This document shows positions 11,267 through 23,866 of a stretch of DNA of 64,000 bases, in pieces (the first letter of the stretch is position 1; each line of letters begins with the position of its first letter). Both the position numbers and the translations under genes were made by a program. Source of the stretch: Haberlea rhodopensis (Eukaryota > Streptophyta > Magnoliopsida > Lamiales > Gesneriaceae). The stretch lies in the NCBI GenBank assembly GCA_907163345.1, contig CAJQUN010000009.1:2232001-2296000 (forward strand), read 5' to 3'. Under the pieces are notes generated by a model, which worked only from the letters and a program-made list of their open reading frames with translations, searched no databases and was not told the DNA's origin.

Positions 11267-11667
11267 GTCGCGTCTTCTTATTAAATTCCTATTTGAGTGC
11301 TTTTAATGTGTAGTTTTTTTTTTTTTTCTCGAGATAGATTTTGTAGTTTTGTCCTATCTTAATAGATCGTGTTTAGGTTAATATTTTTCTATGATTTAAG
11401 GTTGTCAATAGTTTCACTATTTTTAACAGAATACGCCTATTCTCATTTGATAATAACTGAACATGGATCTTGAAATCAACTGAAAGCAATATAATTCTCC
11501 CAGAAAATGAAATCACTACTTCATATATTTTCAAGATACCAAATATGGTTTTCCTATCATAAAACATCATCTTTTTTAGCTAGTAACTGCAAGAAAACAT
11601 AATCACAACACAACACAACCTTAAAATATAGTGTTGCTAATTAGCTATAATGAGTGATGTAAAAGAC

Positions 11668-14032
11668 TCATTGACTATTGCGACAATGGAGAGCTAGGTT
11701 CGATGAATGCTCGGTCACATGAGCGTTGATGCATAGCGCAGATGGTGCCTCATGATGTACTGGTACTATATTAACATCATCCATTCGGATATCAGTACAA
11801 GGAACTGTGTGGCTGCAGTTGAAGTTGATGGTCGCGTCCTTGCTGATGGATGTCCCGTGGAGTCCGACGTATGTGATGTCGCTAACTTTAACAGCAGATT
11901 TCTGATGAATTAAGAGAAGTTTAGCGCTTGACAAGATTTTTCAAAAGTAGAAGGTGCCGAAATGCATTTTTATTGTACATTTACAGAAAATATATTCGAT
12001 TATAAAAAAATTTATAATTTTTTTTATAACATTATTGCTCAACTTGGCTTACCTTGTCGGTGCATGTTTTGTGAGGGCAGTAATGCTGGTCAATGATGAC
12101 AGGGTTATCGGCTGCATCGAACTTGATATTCGAGAAGCTGATTCTTCTGGCAAATCCGGAGCCACCCTAGAGAAGAAGATGATTAAAAAAATTATATACA
12201 GAAACTAAATTTTATGGTAAGAGAAACTTTGTTATTATAATGCTCTTCCCTAGTGAGTTTTTACCTGCCATGTTTTGATTCTTACTCCATTTTCTGTTCT
12301 ATGGAAGCTACAATTGCTTATGGCTATTGCTTCCACTTCGTCATACCTTCCATCTTTTCCTAAACTTCCAATGCTGCAAGAAACACGAGAGAAATCCCAT
12401 AAAAAAGTAAATTATGTTTAGGAAAATCAGTTTCCATCAAATTATGTTATGCTATAAGATGGGGCTAGTTCAATGGGTCGAGGCTGTTGCCCCATCGCCA
12501 ACTGGAGTTACATTGGATTCGGACCCGGGTTTTGTCAAGGGGAATCGCAACTAACCTTATTCCATGTCCTGGACCGCATTCGACTCCGGATATATTGACA
12601 TGAGAGGTACCTCCATTTATGGCAATACAATCATCCCCTTTTAATTTTCGACACCATATATCAATTGTTATCAAATCATATACACATTTAAAGACCAAAA
12701 GATATGAAAGAAATCCAGAATTTTTTTTTTTTCTTGAAAAAATACCAGTTTCCATGATACAGTCATGAATACCAACGTTTTTTGAACCGCTTATGTCTAT
12801 TCCATCTGTATTTGGGCTTTTTACTGGTGCGGTTATGTGAAGTTTTGTAATGATCACATTGTTGCATTGATTTATCGAAATATGGTTCTTTTGGCTGTCA
12901 ATGTGTTTCAATCCCCTCAGTTGAAGGCCGTTGCAGTGTGAAAATCTTAGTGCCTGCATGCAAAACCAAAAAAAAATTCCATAAAGTTAAGCCAATAAAA
13001 AATTAATTTTTGGGTTTCGTTAATTTAATTTTTTTTATTTAGTGTAGATGATACCGTGGGTCGTGACGCCTCAGCTCCCTGAAATAAAAGGATTTGAAGT
13101 TGTAAAACACAAAAATAGTTTATATTATTATAACATAAATAACAATAGATAAAATTATAAAAATTGTGACATAGAATAGAAGCATTTGCGGTAGTAGTCA
13201 CAAACTTATAGGACTAAATAAATATAGTTCGAATGAAATTATTATTTTTAACAAAAGTAGTCACATAAATGTTTTTAACAAATAGAGTCACACATGACTA
13301 TATTTGTTAAAAATATTTACGTAAGACTACTTTTATAGGACCATAGTTATTTAGTTCTAAAAGTTTGAGATTATTATTGCAAATGTCCATATTCTACGAA
13401 ACTATTTTTATAATTATTCACAACAATATTTAAATCAAATAATTTATAGCACTAACGAGTTAAAATATAAAAAAAAATGTGAGGGGGGTTGTATGAACTC
13501 ACATAGGACCACCAAGATTGTCCATTTCCATGGATGATTCCTTGTCCTTGCCCTATCACTGCAAGCCCATCAACTTGATGAAAATACAGCCATTCATCTT
13601 CCTCAGTTTTTCTCCATTTTGATCTCAGGGGAGCAACAATCTTTCCCAATATCTGTAATTAATATGATCTTTGTCATCAAGAATTTTGAAATTAATTAAA
13701 ATGCTTCACATTATTATTATTACAATTATATTTTTGTCACATATTTATGTGAAAATACAATTACATTTTTTTGAGAAAATAATAAAAAAATAAATCAAAC
13801 GCAACGATTATATTAAGAAATGCATAGAAGAAAAAAAAAATCAAGTAATGATATATAATTTTACCTGAAACGAAATTGATGTTGGCTTGCATGGGCCTTG
13901 AAACTCGACGTGAGACACCAAAAAGTTCCCACTGGGTACGCTGACTTTAACATTGCCCCAACCACTCGTGCAGGCTGCCTCCCACGCTAACTCAAATGCC
14001 TTTCAATGGTTTTACGAATGTTATTCATAATA

Positions 14033-14088
<56 letters not shown>

Positions 14089-15412
14089 CTTTTTTAAACA
14101 ATAAATTTATGTGATTTGTTTAAAATGGAAACAAACTAGTGTTAGAGCCAGATAGGGCATGTAGGCTAGGTAGCATTGACATCACGGGAATAAAATTATA
14201 GGATTTTATTGAGGGAATCAGTTCCCCTTCAAAATGGCGCATTGATCTCCACAATTTCACACAAATTTTAATTTCAACGCGTGACTTTCCATTTTTTAAT
14301 ATTATTTTACAATTAACATTCATGTGTTTGTTTCTAAACTTGAAGACCATTCTTTTTATAAGACAATTTTTATTAATCATTAGTACAAGGCTGCTCGCCC
14401 CATTACAGAGTCACAAACAAATCAACCTTCTATATAGGGATGGCAACGGGGCTGGTCTGGGAACTAGTCCACCCACTACAAAAAGCTTGTCTCAGATCCT
14501 CCCCGCGAACCAGGTGGGTTAAACAAGCCCCGCCCCGCCGCTTGAATTTTTTATTTATTTTTAAAATTTTTTTATTAGATATAATCAATTTTGAAGCACA
14601 CAAATTGAGTTTCATCATTGAATTTCATGTTTTTATCTAGTAATTTTTTATAATAAGCATTGTAAAACCTTTTAAGCTACCAGATCTTTATTAATTTGTC
14701 ATCATTCCCTTTAAAATATCCAACTTCTTTAATATAAACACATGAGCTTTGATATAAAATTAAATAATATTACGTTATGATTCAACTAAAAAAGTGAAAT
14801 GTATATTCGATATTAAATTTTTTTAAAAAATTTAATATGTAAAATGAGGCGGTCCGGGGTGGGTTTGATCAAACCCAGGACTCGCCCCTCCCGCCCCGCT
14901 TCAAAACCCGTTATAGAGGGTCCAGACTCGTCTAATTGACATCCCTAATCCTATACAAGAAATAATGAATATGGAAAGAGTCAAATAAGGTCGAGGTTTG
15001 AGGATAAAAAAATATTGACCAAGGTCATATACTTAACGTATCATGACACAATAAATGTATTATATATTCATAAAATTATAATTTCGCATTCTAAAACTTT
15101 TCGAGATTTAAAGCTATAATTTCGTTTACTATAAGAAAAATGTCTCCACCACTAATCTTTAGTGTACCCATTATATGAGAGTTCTATAACATAATGTTTT
15201 GAACTTCGAAGATTAAAGAGAAAAGAGATATTTACTTTAGTATCGTCTGTTCTTCCATCTCCCACAGCTCCATAGTTTCTGACATTGTGTGTGGTGTCAC
15301 GAGGGCCATAGGAGTATCCATCAGCTGCAATTTCGTGTTCACCCCTTACAACGTTTGATTCCAAGAACACCAAACTCAGAATTACAAAATATTTAACAAA
15401 TTCCTGCACCAT
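11668..15412 (-). CDS. Polygalacturonase (glycoside hydrolase family 28), 9 exons, about 410 aa
   Basis: Exons on the minus strand: 15412-15236, 13999-13865, 13652-13503, 13078-13055 (24-nt microexon), 12953-12746, 12637-12556, 12373-12265, 12166-12053, 11901-11668. Phases join to 410 codons plus stop. Residues 1 to about 24 look like a secretion signal; N-Y-G-A-V-G-D-G-x-T-D-D follows at about 47-58. All four GH28 signatures are present: N-T-D-G (210-213), G-D-D-C (232-235), G-H-G-I-S-I-G-S-L-G (255-264) and R-I-K (290-292), so the three catalytic Asp, the His and the substrate Arg/Lys are intact. Expected role: hydrolysis of homogalacturonan in the cell wall. Length and motif spacing fit plant exo-/endo-PG-like proteins; the mode is not decidable here. 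Intron 1 (about 1.2 kb) carries an AT repeat and a hAT insertion. A broken partial duplicate lies downstream. Confidence 0.93.
13055..13078 (-). other. 24-nt microexon (exon 4) of the polygalacturonase
   Basis: On the minus strand TTTCAG precedes and GTATCA follows a 24-nt block coding G-A-E-A-S-R-P-T. It restores the family's conserved R-P-T-A-L-R-F stretch across the junction with exon 5 and keeps phase 0 on both sides. Without it, W-W-S-Y would join directly to A-L-R-F. Confidence 0.8.
14034..14084. repeat. (AT)n microsatellite in polygalacturonase intron 1
   Basis: About 50 bp of alternating AT, just outside exon 2. Confidence 0.95.
14435..14947. mobile_element. Non-autonomous hAT element, 513 bp, in polygalacturonase intron 1
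   Basis: Ends TAGGGATGGCAACGGGG and, on the right, GTCTAATTGACATCCCTA form short inverted repeats. Flanking 8-mers CTTCTATA (14427-14434) and ATCCTATA (14948-14955) match at 6 of 8. Both subterminal regions are rich in GGGGC/GCCCC and the middle is AT-rich with no coding frame. The termini resemble those of the hAT at 39941-42855 (GACATCCCTA right end). Confidence 0.8.
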
Positions 15413-17020
15413 GAAATGGAATCATAACATTTCTATTGTAAAACAAAATATGTTTTTTTTGACAAAAACTTAATATTCATAATGAGCCCTTCAATCCCGA
15501 ACTGTTCTATGCTCCATACACACTGTCATCTTTCATGATACAGACACATATATACAGGGGTCGAGTCAGGAATCAATATTACCTAGGGTTGGACCAAGCT
15601 AGATAGGGCTAGAAGATTACGACGATTTAAAGGTTGTGTTAAAAATTAAATTTTTAGAAAATTAACACTAAGCTTTCAGTGTGTACAAAGCTTTGAATAC
15701 ATGTACAATATTTTAGTACATAATCACCAAAAGGAAATTAAAAAAAAGGCCATCCTTTTATTCATACCATTTATTGAATAACTTTTGTAGAAAATTCCAA
15801 AGAATGCAAATATGATAAGCCTCAATTTTTGCAAACAAAGAACCAAATATATAGTAGCAACCACCTCTTAGAAAAAAATTGTCAATACCATATATCAACA
15901 CAAAGATTATAATTTTGGCAACCCAATTTTTGGTCACAAAATCTAACCTTACTCAGAGGATTCAATGCCCCAAATCACCACATTTTCAAGATTAGAACAA
16001 TGCATTAATGGATTATAATGTTATAACACGATGTCTCTTGCATTTGATTTCCCAATTTCCCCTTGATTTTATATTAATGTATGTGGTATTCAATTTTATT
16101 TCCAAGAAAAATTAAATTTTGTGATATTATATTATACAATTAGGGTAACACATGTTATGTGTTTCACCATATACAAAAATGGGTAGTGAAATTGGCGAAA
16201 CTCATTCAATAACCTTTGAAAAATATAAGAAGAGCATGGTATGTGGACGATCTTCAATAGAATGATGGAGTCAAAGCATTCAATGGCCTTTATTAGTTCA
16301 TATTAGATGATTTTGGACTAGAAATAACATAATATTTTAAATATATATATATATTTATTTTTTTGAAAAAAAGTGTACAATTTTCATCTTCAACTCAGAA
16401 AAAAATATTATTTAATATATATTTAATGTTTAAAATTTGTAAATCGTACTCCGATCTTTAAGAAACGATAAAACAGACCAATTCCCTCAACTAAATACAA
16501 AGGAGCTTATGAATTTCTCTTCTCCATTATATACAGTTTTAGTTTGATAGAGATTAGGGTATTTGTGATTCTAATAATTTTGGGTTAAAAACATTGCCAA
16601 TGATTGGGAATATTACATTTTTGGTGTTGTAAGTTTGTAACTTGCACGTTTTCTATGTTTTGGTCATGTTTTTCTTAGGTCCGTTTGATTTGCAGGATGT
16701 GATAAGTAATGTAATGATTAAAATTATGATATAATGATAAATAATATAGTGTGATAAGTTATATGATGTTTGGTTTGGAGGATAAGATAGTTGATTAATT
16801 TTATGTTTCGGTAAAATGACTAAAAATACCCTCGAGAATTTCAAATTTCGGAGGGAATTTTAAATTTTTGGGATTAAGTTAAAGGAAATAAGTTAGAATT
16901 TTTTGGCAGGAATTTCAAATTTTAAAATAGGAAAAAAAAAGAGGGAAATGGTGTATATGTTATTTTGCTATACAGTGAGATAAATATGATGTGGTAACTT
17001 TTTTTAATCATGCTGACCGT
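15413..17020. other. Upstream region of the polygalacturonase; fragments of repeats
   Basis: No gene seen. About 15556-15640 (GGGGTCGAGTCAGGAATC followed by ..TAGATAGGGCTAGAAG) is an inverted, diverged match to the right end of the element at 55817-55999. About 16675-16800 contains GTCCGTTTGATTTG-type sequence often seen at plant MITE ends, but no pair of termini was found. Confidence 0.4.
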
Positions 17021-17530
17021 TGTTGGAAAACTAAATGAATTAAAAAAAAATTATGCTCGATCCATCGAGCTAGTCAGAAATTTTCGTCCCTTGCGTGAAA
17101 TGATATGTCCATTCACGCTGGAGTGCATTTTTTCCTTGATATGGTGCATCCAAATGATGTCTTTTGGACTCTTATCTTTCATTTACTATATATAGGACAT
17201 TCTTCACTTGTTATAAACAAGATTTTCGAAATCTAGATCAAATTGCGAGCAATTAGTTTGTTAATCAAATTTCTTGTTGTTGAGTGCTTTGAACCTTTGT
17301 GGTTTGATAACTTGTGATTTGGAGTGCTCCTATCACAAACCATAGTCGTTGTATCTTGAGAGACAAATTGGCATAGCAAACCGTTAGCACCGTACAATAT
17401 TGTCTTAAGGACAGATATTATAAATCCCGCCTCGACATTTCTAATACAAAGCCATTTGTTATTTTTGCTTGCTACTTTCCTAAGATACACACCGATTAAA
17501 TTTTGTACTACAACCGTCACCTTAGCCACA
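17021..17530 (+). repeat. Diverged solo LTR, copia type
   Basis: TGTTGGAAAACTAAAT at the left and CTTAGCCACA at the right give TG..CA ends. Internal blocks match the LTR at 4477-5190 in the same order, including CCAAATGATGTCTTTTG and CTATCACA..GTCGTTGTAT. No adjacent coding region or convincing TSD (flanks ACCGT and ATGTC), so it is an old solo LTR with tentative ends. Confidence 0.55.
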
Positions 17531-18059
17531 ATGTCTCATTGTAGATTTGCTATGCAGAATTGGTGTTTAACCATTTCAATAACAACAAGAGTGGTAGTAT
17601 TTTGGTAGACCCTTGAGACATTTTTGTAAAAGAGATCCGTGGAAAGGGGGAATGGTTGTGGTGAAAAAGAGTGATTCCTTCATCTTCGCTGACATTAACT
17701 AAAGCAAACAATATAAAGTTGCATATACTTGTGAAACAATACGAACACCTGAATTGGCATTCATCAAATTACCTTGCATCGACATAAGAAGACTAAAGTG
17801 CACGTATCGGTTCATCAACTTTTCGAGCTGGTTTAAATATATTCAATTAGTAAATTATCGATCTCGAGTTAAATTCAAATTATATTTTTTATTTTATATC
17901 AGATTTGAATATACGAATTACCCATATCCAAACTCTTATTATGTTGAATTAAATGGCAAAAAATAGTTTTTTTTTTTTTAAAAAAAAGATTGAGCAAATA
18001 CACACACATATGTATACACATATGTGTGTGGGTGTGAGCGCTATGCATTATGCAAATCT

Positions 18060-19013
18060 TGTCAAGCCACAGGCTCATGTCCACGTAAGCGCGACTGCAC
18101 AATGAGCTCCTATAGCAACTACTTCATATACATCACCACTTTACGAAAATTATTAACCCAAGTTGCTATAGTAGTCCATTGTAAGCCATTATAAACCATT
18201 TTAAACTTTCATCCACGGGACAAGTGTATTACAATCACCCATCATTCAGAAAGCGACGTCCTCGTCGCGGCCTAATCCATCGATCAAGCAGTGCCGAAAA
18301 TCTAGAGATTGCTCCTAAAGGTTCAAGAGGTGGCTCCCGTACATGTAGCATTTTTCTCCTGTAGGTTCAAGAGGGTGGGTATAAGATGTGGCTCCCATGC
18401 ACGTAGCACTTAGCCTCATATAACACTTATCTCCCAGTTTTTCTCCAAGCTCGACTACACAATGGGCTCATATACAACTACTTTGTTCCATCCCCACTCT
18501 ACAAAATAGTTAACCCAAGTTGCTATATTAATCCACTGTAAGCCGGTATAAACCATTTTAAACTTTCATTTCCAACCTATGGGACAAGGGTATCACAATT
18601 ACCCCTCCAGCACCGGGAATCTAGAGGTGGCTCCCATGCATATATCACTTTCCCTGCATGTTCAAGAGGTGGCTCCAACGTACATGACACTTTGCCCCCA
18701 TTTTCAAAAGGTGGCCCGCTCATGTAGCACTTTACCCCGCATGTTCAAGAGGTGGCTCCCACGCACATAATACTTTGCCTCGCGTAACACTTATCTCTCG
18801 GTGTTTCCTGGCTGGTGACCGGCTCTGGTACCATTTCACGCCCTGGGCCTGGCCTGCGCAAATGTGACGGTACAATGGGATCATATAACCACTACTTTGT
18901 ATCCGCCCTCGCTTTACGAAATCGTAAACCCAAGTTGTTATAGTAGTCTACTATAATCTATTATAAACCATTTTAAAATTTTGTCTACAACCAATGTGGG
19001 ACTAGGGTATACA
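18060..19013 (-). mobile_element. Decayed TRIM concatemer: LTR-interior-LTR-interior-LTR
   Basis: Three diverged copies of the 183-bp TRIM LTR lie in a row (about 18060-18233, 18449-18597 and 18834-19013), separated by two copies of the TRIM interior with its repeated GGTTCAAGAGGTGGCTCC motifs. A primer-binding site remnant (complement of 18821-18833) adjoins the right-hand LTR, giving the same minus-strand orientation as the intact TRIM at 2661-3290. The middle LTR has lost its GC-rich end. All copies are clearly more diverged than the 2.7-kb element. Confidence 0.85.
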
Positions 19014-20950
19014 AATCCCGTTAGAAAAATAGAAATCACAATAGTATATAGATGAGTGTAGATTCAATATAAATATTTTGTTATTAAACAAAATTAAAAC
19101 CCCCTTTCATCATGAACTTCATAATGTTTAAAGATAGAACAAATGTTTCTCAGAAATGTAGGACACTCGTGACAACGTACCATGACAGCATGGCTAACTT
19201 ATAAGAAAAGGTGATCAGAAATTAGATGGACTTTTTTTTAGATAAAGTGGAATATGGGAGAAAACTTTAACCACTACGTAAATAAGATGATTTTCATAGT
19301 TTTCTCTTTTTAGAAGGGATTTTTTTTATTTTATTAGTAAATATAATTGGTTAAAAATTTTGTTTTTCCACAAAATTAGTGAAACAATTGAGCCTAAAAA
19401 TCCATTTGATTTGTTGAATCTTCTTGAAATATTTCAAGTTCCGAAGGAAGAAAGAATTTCGCCAAAAGATAAAGAATGGCAAAGAAGAATATGACGAACA
19501 TAGAAAAAATCTTGAGGAAGTCGAACAATCTTACGATATAAAAGTTGCCATACCTTTTTCTTAATTTAAATTTATCATCTAAAATTTGAATAATATGTTA
19601 TACTTTGGCAAAGCCGGACATTTGCTCGAGATTTTCCGAATAAAAATATTATATTTTGCTCATCATAAAATACTATATGAATGTTTGCCTATTTAATTCT
19701 AAAACCTGTTATCATTCAATGATTTTTTATTTTTATTTCATCACCAAATCCAATATATAATTTCTTTTCCAAATTTCTTATTTCATAAATGTAGGTGAAT
19801 TACTGAAAGTCAAATAATTTTTTATAATTTATAATAAATTAATGCACATTTGTTTACTCACAAATGGATCGGAGTAGGATGAGCCGCCGTAAAACTTAAT
19901 ATGGACAAAATGAGATAGACATGGCATGGTAAATTTTACCATATGAGCTGCAGATGAGTTCATAGCCATGGAAGGAACTCTTGTTCTCCATTCCGCCAAA
20001 TCCACGAACTAAGAAAGCAACATTAGCTCTACAAAATTCAGAAAAATCCTGATTTCGCCATGTCTTCCCACAGGTTTCTTGAACTTCTACATCTGTGATT
20101 CTTGAGAGGACAAACATCCCAAGAAGTTCAAGAAAGCTGTGGAAAAACATGACAGGATTCCCAGTACTCCCATTCCAAGAAAATGACCAAAGATTTGAGA
20201 AAATAAACGGAATGAGATCTAAGAGGAAAATCTTAACTCGAGCCCTAGTCAATTAACTTTCTTGAAAATAATTGAACCATGCAGATAATTTCAAGAAATA
20301 TGGCCAAGAGAAGGGTGGTGGTAATGGGACTTAGAATAGCAAAAGATATATTGTGATGAATATTGATTTATTTGAGCAATGATTAAATTTGTGGGATAGA
20401 TTTTCGTTAAGAAGGAAATGAGGACCACTCTGTATAATTCAGCAAACAATCTGCAGTAATCATGCAGCTTTATAGCACAGCGTGGGGAGAAAGGTAGGGT
20501 TCCTCTTCACGTTCATAGCTGCAATTTGCAATACATACAAAAAAGTGAGTGCGCTGTGGGTTACTATGTTATCATAGAACTAAATCTATAATACATTTGT
20601 TGTGTTTTCACATGTATATGGTTTATTTATTGAATAATTTCATATAAAAGTCGTATAGAATCCATGTATAAAATGGATAGTACAATGGGCATTCTATTTA
20701 GAGCGAAATAATACGGTGTAGCATATATTTAATTCTGACAATCATGTTTTTGGGGTTTGTTTGATATCACCCTTAATGATGGTGTTCTTGGGGACGGTAA
20801 CGACGGTACCCTTGAGGGTTTGTTGATATCCCTAAGGACGGTGCCATTAGAGGTTTGTTTTGATTCCTCAAGAGCACCGCCTTTAAAAGAAGACATAAAA
20901 AAACCATTTTTGGAGCCATAATTTTGTTCTGGATGCAATATAAATTAAAA
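19014..20950. other. Intergenic; one unrecognised frame and a short imperfect tandem repeat
   Basis: A minus-strand frame at 19896-20252 (118 codons, no ATG at its start) matches nothing I know and is not called a gene. At about 20752-20885 a 35-45 bp unit (GGGTTTGTT(T)GATATC..GACGGT) occurs about three times with drift. It may be the outer part of a MULE terminus, but this is unproven. Confidence 0.35.
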
Positions 20951-21099
20951 CATGTCAAAGATGTTGGCGTGTAGCATGTGAACAGGTCACGCCAACTCGG
21001 TTGGTGTGACCATTATTTTACATAGTCACACCAACTAGATTGGCGTGACCTTGTCAAAATATGGTCACGCCAACTTAATTGGCGTGTGCAAATCCCCAC

Positions 21100-21107
21100 T
21101 ATAAAAA
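21100..21107 (+). promoter_or_regulatory. TATA box inside the MULE left TIR
   Basis: TATAAAAA follows the palindrome array. The equivalent site in the right TIR reads CTACAAAAAC on the minus strand. MULE TIRs commonly supply outward-in promoters for the internal genes. Confidence 0.45.
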
Positions 21108-21289
21108 CACCCATCCGTCTCTCATTTTAACCAGACGGAAACTCACTCGAAAACGTCTGAGAATATATAATATGTTTACATTGTGTTGTATTATTTTTCT
21201 ATATAATAAAATTCTGAGTATGCTCTGTAGTTGCAGCTTTAGCTGGTCTTCTACAAAAGATTTTATTAGTAATAATATTTAATATTAGA

Positions 21290-21480
21290 TTCCCTGAAAT
21301 ATATACATCGATGTCTCCACAATTTGACGTGTCACCGGTTGTGTTCCTTAATTTATCGCCTGATGTCCAGCTGGACGATGTACTGTAGTGCAGGATGACC
21401 ATGCCATTCAGGAAGGACGAGGTCAGAGACGGAAACAGCCGCATCATTGTGGTACTGGAGGGGCATTATAAAGTTTATCC
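21290..21480 (+). pseudogene. C-terminal remnant of a plant mobile domain (PMD) gene
   Basis: The plus strand encodes, with a frame change, D-V-S-P-V-V-x-L-N followed by a basic stretch and C-G-T-G-G-H. This lines up with the C-terminal tail of the PMD gene in the second MULE (D-V-S-P-V-V at about 34835 and C-G-T-G-G-H near 34965). Everything upstream in the PMD gene is missing, and the left TIR joins directly to this tail. Confidence 0.6.
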
Positions 21481-21589
21481 ATAATATATGTAGTTATGTT
21501 TTGCCTATTGTCAATCTTATTATGAAATGTAATGAATATACTTTTAGGCCATATGGATGTCTTATTTATATAACAATAACAATAACAAG

Positions 21590-23866
21590 ATTATAACTTT
21601 ATTGATTTTGGGAACTCGATGCCATATGTCGTCTTGTCTGGGTTGCAGGCCAATCCATCTCATTTTGCATGCGTGTTGTTCGGTCTCGACCCGTCTTCTT
21701 ATAGTACCCAGGGTCCTTCTTATAGTACGCAGGGTTGTGGTACAGTTCGAATGACAGGGTTTCCCAATACTGCTCTCCCCATAATGGCTCAAATCGTCCT
21801 TGATATATGCTCCAATATTCTTGCATATTATAATATGACTTGACAAATGTTTTTGCGTTTAAGCCATAATTTCGACATACTTGTATCACATGTGAGCAAG
21901 GAATGCCAAATTCTTTCCATTTTCACAAGAACATTCTCTTGATTTGAGCTTCACAACATGTGTATTACCCACACGTCCAGCTTGCATCCTTGTGATAACT
22001 GAGGCTGTTAGATGCCTTCGATCAAACATCTGAACTTCATGATGAATGGAGAAATGATCAGCCCAAGCATATTTTTCAAATGCATAATCCGATCATTCTT
22101 GATTACTTTGGATAATCCTATCCGCTTTTTTCAATCGCTCAAAAAATATTGCACACAACGATCGACTGTTAATTGTACAATGGCAGTGATTGGAAGGCGA
22201 CAGGCACCTTTCATAACTCCTTTTATGCACTCCGACATATTTGTTTTTAGGATACCACAACGACATCCTCCATCATGAGCAAGTGTCCACTGAGATTTGT
22301 CAATCCGATTCAAGTAATCAAAAGCCCTTTGGTTCAATGGTTTTGATCTCTTCCATCGTACACTCAAACTTTATCAGTTGATTTACTGATCCAGCTTTCC
22401 AACACAAGTATTTAAAGTGCACGTTTTTTAAGCGACTATTAAAGTTTGAACACAGATGTCTCAAACAGAATCGATGCACTCCACTGGGGGTTTGAAGTCG
22501 GGGATACATTCGGCTGCTACAATAAGGCCCAGATGTCGATCAGAAATCAAACACACACCGCCGGATTCTTCAATAATGTATTTGCTAACCATCTCCAAGA
22601 ACCATTTCCATGACAAAAAGTCCCCTTCATCCACAACTGAAAATGCCAATGGTAACACTTGATTATTAGCGTCCATGGACACAACAATCAACATCTTATG
22701 CTGATATTTTAAATATAGATGTGTGCCATCCACTGTAATAACTTCACGACAGTGCCGGAAACCATCTATACAAGGTTGGAAGGCTCAGAAAACATAATTC
22801 AAAGTTTTTTCTCTTGGCCTTGCATTATCAAGATGATCACACTCAACGACTGTGCCTGGATAAGCTCCCATATAGAAAGGTAATTTATTCACCGAGCTCT
22901 CCCATGTTCCATACACGTTTCAAACTGCACGTTTCAAACTCTGCCAGCCTTTTGCAAATGATATTTCAAACACATACTTAGCTTTCATTGTTTGAATCAC
23001 ATACTTGATTTCATAAGCTGGATCACGATGAACGATTCCCAATAGCAAGATAGCAGTCATGTTCTTATCCAAGTTTGAATGATCAAGCGACAGCTCACTC
23101 AGCAGACAAGTGTGATGACCACCATACTTGGTTATTTGAATAACCCAACTTTTTTATCCAAACATGCACTCATGTACCATCTGCAAGGTATTTTCTATGT
23201 ACTGTGTTTGCATATTACTTTCCACAATGTTTTTGTACTCTTAACAACGTGGTACTCACGTTTTGCAACCCGTACTGAATAATCCTTCACAGCTGCCTGC
23301 AGATGAAATTTATCTTTGAAGACCATGTTGCAATAGATTTCACCTTTGGAGTAATCATAAAAACTCCCCCAACGACCTGTTGGATTGTCAATCAAATCTC
23401 CAAAAACTTCTGGATGTGTCATGGAAAAGAATGGGATTGTTGGGTAAAGATTACGATCATTTATCATGGTTGTAACTGACACTTCTCGTCTCATTGGTGT
23501 CTCATCCTCTTGGTTTTCAAATGCTTCTGCCATCACACCAATATCAACTTCATCATCATCAGCATCAGCCTCATCATCAGATGGAATCCCCCCTGGTTCA
23601 GAATGAATTTCATCACCAAAATCAGCAAAAATGTATGCTCGTGGCTCATCATCAATATTATCAACATCTACTGGATGATCATCTCGTTCTCTACCACTAT
23701 ATGAAACATCAGCTTGATGTCGAGCAACATACGTCTCTTGAATCATAGATGTAGTCAACCCTTCTGAAACACTACCACTCATTGGCATTTCTGGAATAGA
23801 ATCATAATTCATTAGTTCTGCTTGTATATAAAGTTTCCAAGCAACCATGACCCTGTTCTGAATCAA
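21590..23866 (-). pseudogene. MURA-type MULE transposase, decayed
   Basis: The N-terminal part (23866-23195) has a long acidic region followed by the MuDR domain with F-x-x-K-x-x-x-x-x-A-V-x-x-Y and the K-R-E-Y-x-V-V-K-S-T stretch. The DDE-type catalytic core appears at about 22733-22461: D-G-T-H-L-Y-L-K-Y, a V-S-M-D-A-N-N-Q-V-L-P-L-A-F segment and L-I-S-D-R-H. A SWIM-like zinc region and C-terminal tail follow near 21990-21600 (C-S-H-x-x-Q-V-C-R-x-Y-G-L). Stops and frameshifts separate the blocks, so no protein is expected. The same modules in the same order occur at 35225-37330. Confidence 0.85.

Noticed and set aside
19896..20252. 118-codon minus-strand frame
   Set aside because: Starts without ATG, no known domain, no splice-compatible neighbours. 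Kept only as a note.
20985..21090. CRISPR-like array of palindromic repeats
   Set aside because: Units are inside MULE TIRs in a plant nuclear context, spacers are AT-rich and repeated themselves, and there are no cas genes.
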